Of a stretch of DNA of 64,000 bases, positions 47,993 through 55,351 are shown piece after piece. How positions within the stretch are numbered: the first letter of the stretch is position 1; every line of letters begins with the position of its first letter. The stretch is from Methanococcus vannielii SB (GTDB lineage: Archaea > AGJL01 > Methanococci > Methanococcales > Methanococcaceae): the NCBI RefSeq assembly GCF_000017165.1, contig NC_009634.1, forward strand, positions 62,001-126,000, read 5' to 3'. Under the pieces are notes generated by a model. It saw nothing but the letters and a program-made list of their open reading frames with translations, did no database searches and was not told the origin of the DNA. A program made the translations under genes and the position numbers.

Positions 47993-48217
47993 TTTAACGA
48001 CTATAAATTCTATACCTACTAAAAAGATAAAAATTTAAAACATTTTATGGGATAATTCTGAACAGGTGACTTTCAATGGATAAAAATGATGAAAATTTAG
48101 ACATTTATGAATAAATAGAACCTGAATTAAGACCGGAATTCATTGAAAAAATAGAAAGATTAAAAAGGAAAATTTATAAAAATCGAAGATTTTGCTAAAC
48201 ATTATGGGTTAAAATAG
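47993..48217 (+). repeat. Duplicated segment, copy B (decayed)
   Basis: Direct repeat of 46692-46919, including the upstream sequence TATAAATTCTATAC and AAAAAGATAAAAATTTAAAAC. It has collected a stop codon and small deletions, unlike copy A. Confidence 0.8.
48076..48211 (+). pseudogene. Decayed copy of the 45-aa antitoxin-like gene
   Basis: It starts like the gene at 46778 (MDKNDENLDIYE) but meets a TAA after 12 codons (48112-48114), where copy A has GAA. Further on, two single-base losses shift the frame. The AGGTGA ribosome binding site is better than that of copy A. Confidence 0.75.
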
Positions 48218-48227
48218 ATTTTTAGTT

Positions 48228-48736
48228 TTAAATTCGTAAACTTTCCAATAATGCTTGTTCAAGACCAAATAAATCAACATCATTTCTCGTCAAAGTTCCC
48301 CTTTTTAATAAATTAATCATTTTATTGCATTTTTTATCTATTAGTTTGATATGATTCTCGGATACGAGTCTTTGTGGAACAGTATTAAAATAATAGTTTT
48401 CTTTCAAATATTTTTTTGTTATGGGAAACATTTTTAAAATTAAAAAAACGCCCTCTTGACCACCTATTTTATATATTGAACCATCTTTATTTCGTATAAT
48501 GTGATATCCGTCACAAAACCCTCTTTTTTCCACTTAACGTTCTATCTTAGGTTCATATGTTTTGATTTTAGTAGATAACGGAATTAACCAAGGTAATCCT
48601 GTTTTTTTATCTTCAACGGATAGTAAAAAGGCCTACATTCTAATTTATTGTCCATAAACTGACAATTTAGAAAATTTTTATAATCTGTGAAAAACTCGTC
48701 TTTAACGGTATAAAAATAGTTTTCTGATACTATCAT
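48228..48736 (-). pseudogene. CptN-like type III toxin, broken by a frameshift and a stop
   Basis: Minus-strand frames that together read as one toxin: MIVSENYFYTVKDEFFTDYK and NKLECRPF (ATG 48736), then LSVEDKKTGLPWLIPLSTKI after one lost T in the T5 run near 48630, then an in-frame TAA at about 48534-48536, then KRGFCDGYHI, GGQEGVFLILKMFPITKKYL. The order FYT-KDEFF, RPF, LPWLIPLS-K, IKMFPIT-KY matches the CptN/AbiQ-type endoribonucleases of type III toxin-antitoxin systems, as I recall them. It lies 27 bp downstream of the tandem-repeat RNA element. The last part (48228-48533, from GTG) could be translated alone but is only a fragment. Confidence 0.7.
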
Positions 48737-48762
48737 GATTTATCCTGATTAGTAAATATGTT

Positions 48763-48878
48763 GTGATATCCAGCTCCGACCCGCATTTTATTAGTCGGAT
48801 TACGGGTTACCGACAGAAAGATCCGGCCCGCATTTTATTAGTCGGATTACGGGTTACCGACAGAATGCTGGATATCAC
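48763..48878 (-). ncRNA. Candidate CptI-type antitoxin RNA: two 47-nt pseudoknot repeats
   Basis: Two direct repeats with a period of 47 bp; 39 bp are identical (48780-48818 and 48827-48865). In each, read on the minus strand, the segments come in the order GTCGG, CCCG, CCGAC, CGGG, so the first pairs with the third and the second with the fourth: an H-type pseudoknot. The array is enclosed by a perfect 12-bp inverted repeat (GTGATATCCAGC at 48763-48774 and its complement at 48867-48878). Its position directly before a CptN-like toxin gene on the same strand is the layout of type III toxin-antitoxin loci, where the toxin cuts the repeat RNA and is inhibited by it. Confidence 0.75.
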
Positions 48879-48910
48879 TAGTTATGTACAAGTATAGACT
48901 TGTTTTGAAA

Positions 48911-48920
48911 CTATAAATAT
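48911..48920 (-). promoter_or_regulatory. Probable TATA box of the CptI-like RNA
   Basis: Minus-strand ATATTTATAG. A start about 25 nt downstream would be near 48890, just before the inverted repeat and the two RNA repeats, supporting transcription towards the toxin gene. Confidence 0.5.
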
Positions 48921-48998
48921 ATTTTAGTTAAATTTTAAGTTTAGACTGAATGAGCCCTTAATTCAAACGATTATTCCTTGTGAAAATTTATAAATTAA

Positions 48999-50511
48999 TT
49001 ATCCATTTGATAGATCATTCAATAATTTTAAACCTTTTTTAGTAATTCGATATTTTTGTTTTGAACTTGTTATTTTATCAGGAATTGTTAATTCAATTAA
49101 GTTATTTTCCAATAAATTTGAAATTGCCTGTTTGAATCGTTTAGTTCTAGACTTCAACCCTATTTCAGACAATATTTCCGAACTCGACATTTCAATATCT
49201 TTTACTACGAGTAGTATTTCATCTTCAGCCCGGGTCTTGACTTGGGTCTTGACTTGGGTCTTAGCTTGGGTCTTTTTTATATCCTCAATAAATTCTGGAT
49301 GAATTCTTAGCCGGGCGATAAATTGTGTTCTTTCATCATCAGTTATAAATTCAGGTTCCGGGGATCCATTGTTTTTTAAAGCATGTCTTATCTTCCTAAA
49401 ACCTGTATTTTTACCTTCTGTAAGTTTAAATTCTTTTAAAAAGTCACCAATTCGCCTATTTCTATACCTTTTAGAAATAACAATATCATCATTAAGATTA
49501 TATTTATTTAGTGGTGGAAGTGGTCCCGGATAACTTATTATATCAATTCGATCCGTTTCAATTCTAATTTCAATTGGTGCATCGATTTCGTAACTTTTAT
49601 GATATACTGCGTTTACGAGTGCTTCTTCAATTGCTTCAAAGGGATAAGAATAAATTCGTTTTGATTCTGCGATTCCCGGGATTTTTTGAACTCTTTCACG
49701 AATTGCTATGCTTTTTATATAATTTAGTGAAAGCCGTATCTGTGAAACCAAATCTCCATCAAACACATCTTCATCAAATTTATCGCCAATTTCATCGTAA
49801 AATACAGTAACTTCAATCCACGGTGTTTTGATGAATTTTTTAGGATTTGTTGAAAAAAAGCAGTAAACCAATGTTTTTTGGTTTCAAATATTCTTTTGGC
49901 CCATCTACGATATTTAGGCTTTTACATAACTCTTCAAATTTCAAAATTTCTGGATCAAGATTAGAATTTATTTCTTTTAAATATTGTTTAATTAAATGTA
50001 AATTTAAATCATTAATTGACGCTTTATGGTTTATCTGATCATCATATGGAATTTGATTAGACATTCCAATTAATTCTTTTTCATCTTCATGTTTTGCGAT
50101 AACAGTTGATGAGTTTCGCCTGATGTAATATTTATATTCTGAATTTTTACCGAGACTTGTTGGTGCCTTATATGGTCTTGCAGGACCTCCAGGGCAGGCT
50201 ATAACCAATACTGTCTTATTTTTGTAAATTATGGGTTCTACTACTGGAAAATATGGATAATGGATTTTATTGGATAAACCAATCATTTTTTTCAAAATAG
50301 TATCAATTTCAGAAGGATTTACTCCGATAACTTCTTTTGTTTTGTCGTGAATCCCGATTATAATATATCCGCCGCCCCAATTGTTAAAATCATTTGCAAA
50401 TGCACACATTGTATGCATAACATCCTCTGGATTAAATCCCCGTTTTAATTCTAACCGTTCTTCTTCGATTAAATTAGTTTCAAGTAATTGAGATATTGGG
50501 ATAGGCAGCAT
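48999..50511 (-). pseudogene. AlbA_2/AAA_4 (Schlafen-like) protein split by a homopolymer frameshift
   Basis: Two overlapping frames form one protein of about 500 residues. The first (50511-49840) has the AlbA_2 domain: EEERLELKRGFNPEDVMHTM, WGGGYIIIGIHDKTKEV. The second has the GHKL/AAA_4 part (PFEAIEEALVNAVYHKSYEI, GKNTGFRKIRHAL) and a winged helix (SRTKRFKQAISNLLENNLIE, TIPDKITSSKQKY). The join is a run of seven A (plus strand 49853-49859); losing one base would read LLLFSTNPKKF in one frame. A KTQV-type repeat links the domains. It resembles the intact gene at 18350. It may be phase-variable, inactive, or a sequencing error. Confidence 0.75.
49232..49273 (-). repeat. 12-bp repeats encoding the KTQV linker
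   Basis: About 3.5 units of 12 bp (plus-strand GGGTCTTGACTT, one variant TTAGCTT), encoding KTQAKTQVKTQVKT before the winged helix of the split AlbA_2 gene. This is at the same position as the QDTQ repeats of the homologous gene at 18350. Confidence 0.85.
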
Positions 50512-50795
50512 TTTTTAAGTCCCCAAAAGTATTCCCCTTATTAAATCTTAAAATCTATTATTTTAATGAATATATAAAAAGTCTTCTTTTAATGTCGATT
50601 TAATAGTAAAAAAGCGAATTTATTTAAAGAATTTGGCAGTATTTACTCTCTTTTCGGATATTCGATTAATTAATCCTTTTTAATTTCTAATTGCTTAAAA
50701 AATCAAAAAAGTTAATTATTATAATATTGCTAACTGTTAATGAAACATTTTTGGCTAATTATATTGAAAACTGTCTGAAAATTGATTTATACGAA

Positions 50796-51632
50796 TTATT
50801 CCTTTAGAATTTTCATGCCCCAAATAACCTCTAAAACTTTAAGTTTTTTGTACATTTTTGTACTTTTAAATTCTTCGTAAGAATATGAAAGTCTCAGGGT
50901 TCCATCAAGGATAAGTTCATTAATATGTTCTCCCCTTTTGTTTCCATACTTTTCTTTGAATAAAATACTCAAAGCTTCTACGAGATCGTGTCCAAATGAA
51001 ATTTGAAACGGATCATAGCTTTTGGACTGGAATAACGAAAGTATATTGGGGAGAATATTGTCTACAGTTAGCCCATAAGCATAGTTACTATTTTTAAGAA
51101 CTAAATCAAGGTAAGATTTTAAATCAAAGCCCAAGTTTTGGTCCATGAATTGTTTAAGTTTTATTTCCCTGTATCTTAAATATTTTCGATTTTTCAAAGA
51201 CCAGAGTTTTGCACAGCCCACTTTTTTTGTAATGTCGAATGCTTTGTTTAATATGTCGTTTTTAGAGTATCTTTTTAGCCCGAATTCTTCATAAATTCGG
51301 TCAAAACATTCTGAATTTATTATTAATGTTTCAAGGTCGTGAGTGTCTGTTATAATAATTCCGTCTTCAGTTGGCGCATTATTTAAAATATGGGATAAAT
51401 CTGCATCCACTATCACAAAAATTCCTTTAAATTCTTTTTTAGCTTTTTTAAATACATTTAATACATTAGTTTTCCCATAACAGTCGATTGTATCTATTTC
51501 GTCCAAATTTAAAAATTTTTCATAAACTCTAATGTCAGTACTCCCTTCAAAAAGAGCAGGTATTTTTTTGTGTGCTCTTCTAGCCATCTTGATGCCGTTT
51601 AATACATCATCATCAGTCAGATGCTTTCGCAC
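50796..51632 (-). CDS. DUF4435 TOPRIM-like protein, AriB-like
   Basis: A 278-residue DUF4435 protein. TOPRIM-type acidic residues are Glu29 in ALFEGSTDIRVYEKF and Asp76/Asp78 in IFVIVDADLSH; TDTHDLETLI follows as in this family. In PARIS defence, AriB is such a protein, held by the ATPase AriA and released as an effector when phage anti-restriction proteins appear. The start is GTG 51632, and its first base is the last base of the TAG stop of the ATPase gene, with GGTGAT just upstream, so the two are coupled. Other ATPase-DUF4435 pairs exist, so PARIS is a likely but not certain name. Confidence 0.72.
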   Translation of the reverse strand: MRKHLTDDDVLNGIKMARRAHKKIPALFEGSTDIRVYEKFLNLDEIDTIDCYGKTNVLNVFKKAKKEFKGIFVIVDADLSHILNNAPTEDGIIITDTHDLETLIINSECFDRIYEEFGLKRYSKNDILNKAFDITKKVGCAKLWSLKNRKYLRYREIKLKQFMDQNLGFDLKSYLDLVLKNSNYAYGLTVDNILPNILSLFQSKSYDPFQISFGHDLVEALSILFKEKYGNKRGEHINELILDGTLRLSYSYEEFKSTKMYKKLKVLEVIWGMKILKE

Positions 51633-52903
51633 TAGAAATCACCTTCAAAATATTCTTCATCCTCTTCATCGTCACCAAGTCCCACGGTTAAATCCCATCG
51701 GTTGTGGATAATTTGTGGGGAATGTGTTGCAATTATTATTTCAAAATTTTTAATGGCATTTATTTCAATTAAATCCCTTAAAAACTGCTGCTGCCATGAA
51801 ACGTGAAGTGAAAGTTCCGGTTCATCGATTAAAACGACTGAATTAGCATTTATATTAAACAATAATTCGTAGAGTAAAATTATTTCATGCTGCTCCCCTG
51901 AAGAAAGGTTTGAAGGAGTTAATATTTTGCCATTTGAACTTTTAAAGACGAATCCTTCTTTTTGGTCAATTACCAATTCTTTATCTATGAATTTCGAATT
52001 TACCATCCGTTTTAATAATTCAAGTTTTACAGACAGGTCTTCAAATACGTCAAGTTTTTTATTTGCATCCCTTAAATAAACTGAAAACAGGTCCCTATCG
52101 CTTTCATCAATTTTTAAATTATTTAAATCAAATTCTTCATCAGGATCAATTATCGCATCATCATTTGGATCCAAAATACCCAAATTTACAAATTTTTCAC
52201 GTCTTTTATCGAGATTTACGAGTTCCTCAGTAATTTTTTCTGAAGACAGCCGGTTTTCGATGCTGCAACGAATCACATTTATCGGGAAATTTTTATTCAA
52301 CTGTTCCGAGAGGTTACCGTATTTTTTAAGTCTTTCTTCGATTTTTTTAACAAGGTCTTTTGAATACTCTAAAACCGTTAAATCAAGAGATTTTGTTTTT
52401 TCGTACTCTGAAATTTTATTCAGCCTGTTTGTGTGGATAAAATAAATCTTACAGGAGTTTAAAAGTTCTTTGAGCCATTCTGGAAATTCTTCTTTTTTTT
52501 CACTTAAATTGATATTTTTTAAAACATCAGCCAGATTTGTATCTTTGCTATTTTCAAAATATCCTATAAGTTTTTTCAGATCATCAATATTCGTTTTTGC
52601 AGTTAAAAATTTGAAAGAATGGTTTAACTTTTTTGTTTTTGAATAAAAATTGTATTCAATAGAATCATCATTTTTTAAAACGTTTAAAACAGAATTATCT
52701 TCAAAATGTACGTTAAATTCTTTGAAAATAAAATTTTTCAGTTTTTCGGGATTATCGTTAAAGCAAGAGTATATCATTTTTAAAAAAGTGGTTTTCCCAA
52801 TCCCATTTACCCCGTGAATGATTGAAATTCCTTCATCGTTTAGTACAATATCGTGATCGATTGTATCGAAAAGGTTTTTTACAGATATTTGGTTTATTTT
52901 CAT
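51632..52903 (-). CDS. ABC-type AAA ATPase, AriA-like
   Basis: A 423-residue SMC/ABC-like ATPase: Walker A GVNGIGKTTF (residues 31-40), a coiled middle region, signature LSSGEQHEIILLYE, Walker B VVLIDEPELSLHVSW and switch IIATHSPQIIHN. The C-terminus ends in a short acidic tail (DDEEDEEYFEGDF). It is of AriA length and is fused by a one-base overlap to the DUF4435 gene. In PARIS, AriA forms the sensing scaffold. The start at 52903 follows GGGATAATT. Confidence 0.75.
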   Translation of the reverse strand: MKINQISVKNLFDTIDHDIVLNDEGISIIHGVNGIGKTTFLKMIYSCFNDNPEKLKNFIFKEFNVHFEDNSVLNVLKNDDSIEYNFYSKTKKLNHSFKFLTAKTNIDDLKKLIGYFENSKDTNLADVLKNINLSEKKEEFPEWLKELLNSCKIYFIHTNRLNKISEYEKTKSLDLTVLEYSKDLVKKIEERLKKYGNLSEQLNKNFPINVIRCSIENRLSSEKITEELVNLDKRREKFVNLGILDPNDDAIIDPDEEFDLNNLKIDESDRDLFSVYLRDANKKLDVFEDLSVKLELLKRMVNSKFIDKELVIDQKEGFVFKSSNGKILTPSNLSSGEQHEIILLYELLFNINANSVVLIDEPELSLHVSWQQQFLRDLIEINAIKNFEIIIATHSPQIIHNRWDLTVGLGDDEEDEEYFEGDF

Positions 52904-53265
52904 AATTATCCCGATTCCAATTGTTTTTTATTAAATTAAATAAGGGGAGTTATAATTATTTATATAATTCGTTTTATTTTTTCTAAGAATTTTTGATATC
53001 CTGCATATTCTCTATTCTTTTTTTAAATTTCTTTAAAAAATCATTAAACCCCGAATCAAGTCCCCGCGGGCAATTACCAATTATTTTAATGTGAAAACAC
53101 CATTTACTTTTTCAAATGTCGGGTAAATTGGGGCATAACGTTGTTTTCATTTTGAAATCTTAAAACCAATTATTTTTAAATAAAAACCTGTAAAAATGTT
53201 GAAAAATTGATAATTTTTATCCAGTGGTTTTTAAAACTGTAAAAACATGAGGAGATATTCAAAAA
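52904..53265. other. Gene-free AT-rich stretch
   Basis: No coding frame of credible length or codon use is seen on either strand. The only marked element is a CCCGCGGG palindrome near 53083-53091, unusual in this AT-rich DNA. Confidence 0.5.
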
Positions 53266-53689
53266 CATATATATAGAATCGAGTTCATACATGGATGTGC
53301 AAACAGTTATACGTGGCTTGAGAAATTTACATTAAAAGGCACGAAATCGGCCCTTGATAGTCGAGTTCTTGTTTTTCAATTTCAGGTTAGTATGTCACGT
53401 TTTACGAAAAATAAAAGCTAGATTCAACAGTTAGATTTTTGCCACGGGTAAGAATAATTGATCCACTAAAATAAGGATCAGACGGAAGGGGTACTCCCTC
53501 CAATCGAACCATTGGTTCGAGGGACACAAAAATCTATGATTTTTACTGTTTCCAAACCCAATCGAATCTTCAATTCAATTAAAGGGAGTTTTGCAAATGC
53601 ATTGCATTTGTAAAATTATGGAAAGCCATGCTTTCCACCTATTCTAAGAACCGTAGGTTCTGAATCTAAAAATTAGGAAGTGATTATTT
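53266..53689 (+). ncRNA. Candidate structured non-coding RNA or long leader
   Basis: A TATA-like CATATATATAG at 53266-53276 predicts a transcript starting near 53297. The following 390 bp hold no credible gene, are richer in G+C than their surroundings, and contain a TGATCC/GGATCA hairpin (53459-53480) and then a series of short hairpins up to the start of the gene at 53690. It could be an independent RNA or the leader of that gene. Transcription is not shown by sequence alone. Confidence 0.4.
53484..53661. repeat. Array of short hairpins with constant geometry
   Basis: Four perfect hairpins have 7-bp stems and 3-nt loops but unrelated sequences: TCGAACC-ATT (53504-53520), AAAAATC-TAT (53528-53544), CAAATGC-ATT (53594-53610) and GGAAAGC-CAT (53620-53636). 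A fifth is 6-3-6, AGAACC-GTA (53647-53661). Two imperfect ones lie at 53484-53501 and 53560-53580. Centres are 24-34 bp apart. Confidence 0.85.
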
Positions 53690-54049
53690 TTGAAATATGT
53701 AATTTCTTTTGGAACCGTACCTGGATACGGTTCAAATGACGGATCAGTAGTGGCTGAAAAAGTTGCTGAAGATTTAAAAAACATATTATTTAAAATACAA
53801 GAAAAAACCGAAGTTTATCCTTCAGGTGTTTTATCACTTGGAAAAGCGATATATTCAACAGAATGGGGCTGCCCGATAGGCGGTGAGGATATATTTGTAT
53901 ATTCTGGTTCACATAACCCTGAATTTTCAGACATTGAAAAATGGCAGGATGCAGTTTTGTTACTCGCAAAAGAAATTAAATCCCATTTTAAACAGTCAAC
54001 AGTTACAATAGACTGGATAGAATCAAAAATAACTTATTTAAAAGACTGA
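53690..54049 (+). CDS. Unknown 119-aa protein upstream of the Cmr operon
   Basis: A compact soluble protein beginning MKYVISFGTVPGYGSNDGSV and containing YPSGVLSLGKAIYSTEWGCP and GGEDIFVYSGSHNPEF. I do not recognise the family. The start is TTG at 53690, supported by a strong AGGAAGTGAT ribosome binding site at 53674-53683. It follows the hairpin array directly and precedes cmr1 by 288 bp on the same strand. The intact frame and strong site argue it is real; a link to CRISPR is only positional. Confidence 0.7.
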   Translation: MKYVISFGTVPGYGSNDGSVVAEKVAEDLKNILFKIQEKTEVYPSGVLSLGKAIYSTEWGCPIGGEDIFVYSGSHNPEFSDIEKWQDAVLLLAKEIKSHFKQSTVTIDWIESKITYLKD

Positions 54050-54157
54050 TTTTTTTCAAATTTTTATTTGACATCGTTAATGAAATTTAAATTTATGAAA
54101 TACTCTTTTTTTAAATTATGTTTTAGAAACCAATAAATTGTCAAATAAAATCAAAAT

Positions 54158-54167
54158 TATTATATAC
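54158..54167 (+). promoter_or_regulatory. Candidate promoter of the cmr operon
   Basis: ATTATATACC is the best TATA-like box in the 288-bp spacer before cmr1 and would start transcription near 54188, giving a leader of about 150 nt. The leader has a GGGGGTGG run at 54213-54220 without a gene behind it. No other feature is seen in the spacer. Confidence 0.35.
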
Positions 54168-54337
54168 CTTAAAACTCACATTAATATTGCTAAATACGAA
54201 AAATTACCAGAGGGGGTGGTTTGACGTACAGTTAATATTTTCGAGAAAATTTTAGGGTATTAAGATTTCTATCTGAATTTAAATAAAATATTGGTTTATC
54301 CAAATTTTTAAAATTATAAAATTTAAGAGGGGTATTT

Positions 54338-55351
54338 TTGCCTAAATTAGAAATTACATTAAAACAGCACACTCCGATGATCCATTTTCAGCATGATCAA
54401 GCGGGTGCAACTTTAAGGGCTACTGAATTGAAGCCAAAACTCGATAAATTTTTGATAAAATACGTTTTTAATGATTCTAAAGAAAAATATAAAGAATATT
54501 TAATAAATGGGACTGAAAAAGCATTAAATTATAAGGTAAAAATTTCTTCAGAAGGCTGGAGGCAGGGGGAAATCCAAAAATACGAAAAAGAGTACGACGC
54601 ATACTTTGGAGATTTACCCGGGCTAACTCTTTGTGATTCTGTAACGTTATGTTTTTTTTCTTATGATAAAGAACTACTTAAAAATATAGAAAAGATATTA
54701 AATCCTTTTTTCGCCGTGACAAATTTTGGGACAAGACAAAACAAAGGTTTCGGTTCTTTTTACCCCGAAGGTGCAGAATACGAGTTTGAAAAGGATTTTA
54801 AAGAGTTTTTTAAAGACCGATTATTATTCGAGAAACATGAACGAACAGAGGAACAGTGCCTGATAAAAATAAATAAAAATTATAATTCAATGAAATCGGG
54901 ATTAAATGGCGAAAACTCATTCTTAGTTGAATATTCAAAGACAAAAAACTTTTCTGGGGAAAAAAAACTAACCAATATGTTATCAAAGGGCTATGTTCAA
55001 AACGTACCTGGCAATGAGAAATACCTCCGTGCAATGCTTGGTTTAGCTGAAAATTATTCATATGATAATGGGAACACTACTGTAACTATCAAATCCACTC
55101 GTGAAAATGATGAAAAAATAGACCGTTTTAAATCCCCGATAACATTTAAGGTCATCAATAAAACGATATATGTGATTCCTGAAGAAATTCCTGAAGAAAT
55201 GTATGACGCAGAATTTGAATTTAAAAATGGAAATAAATATATGCGATTAAAAACACCGTCCAAAAATGAATTTAACTTAGCTGAATTCTTAAAATCAGAA
55301 GAGTACGGTTTGGTAAGTTTAGGATATACAAAAATAGGTGGGGACAAATGA
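54338..55351 (+). CDS. cmr1: Type III-B CRISPR RAMP protein Cmr1
   Basis: A 337-residue RAMP protein that caps the 3' end of the Cmr backbone and recognises target RNA. The start LEITLKQHTPMIHFQHDQAG, then GATLRATELKPKLD, is like the divergent Cmr1 group; VTNFGTRQNKGFGSF is the glycine-rich RAMP loop. The start is TTG 54338 after GAGGGGT. Its stop overlaps the cmr2 start (ATGA). It is the first gene of a six-gene operon whose other members are easily recognised. Confidence 0.82.
   Translation: MPKLEITLKQHTPMIHFQHDQAGATLRATELKPKLDKFLIKYVFNDSKEKYKEYLINGTEKALNYKVKISSEGWRQGEIQKYEKEYDAYFGDLPGLTLCDSVTLCFFSYDKELLKNIEKILNPFFAVTNFGTRQNKGFGSFYPEGAEYEFEKDFKEFFKDRLLFEKHERTEEQCLIKINKNYNSMKSGLNGENSFLVEYSKTKNFSGEKKLTNMLSKGYVQNVPGNEKYLRAMLGLAENYSYDNGNTTVTIKSTRENDEKIDRFKSPITFKVINKTIYVIPEEIPEEMYDAEFEFKNGNKYMRLKTPSKNEFNLAEFLKSEEYGLVSLGYTKIGGDK

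Noticed and set aside
48780-48865. Two 39-bp identical repeats read as a short CRISPR array
   Set aside because: There are only two copies, the 8-bp between them is too short for a spacer, and pseudoknot pairing plus the toxin-like gene fit a type III antitoxin better.
48763-48878. Inverted repeat as ends of a miniature transposable element
   Set aside because: No target-site duplication is visible at the ends and the content is explained by the antitoxin RNA repeats; kept only as a separate observation.
50512-50795. Intergenic stretch searched for genes or RNA
   Set aside because: Only AT-rich DNA is seen, with no good ribosome binding site, palindrome or coding frame.
53500-53530. GGTTCGA as a tRNA T-loop
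   Set aside because: There is no acceptor stem, D arm or anticodon arm at the right spacing; the sequence is one of the 7-3-7 hairpins.
54200-54260. Strong GGGGGTGG followed by TTG as a gene start
   Set aside because: The frame stops after four codons.
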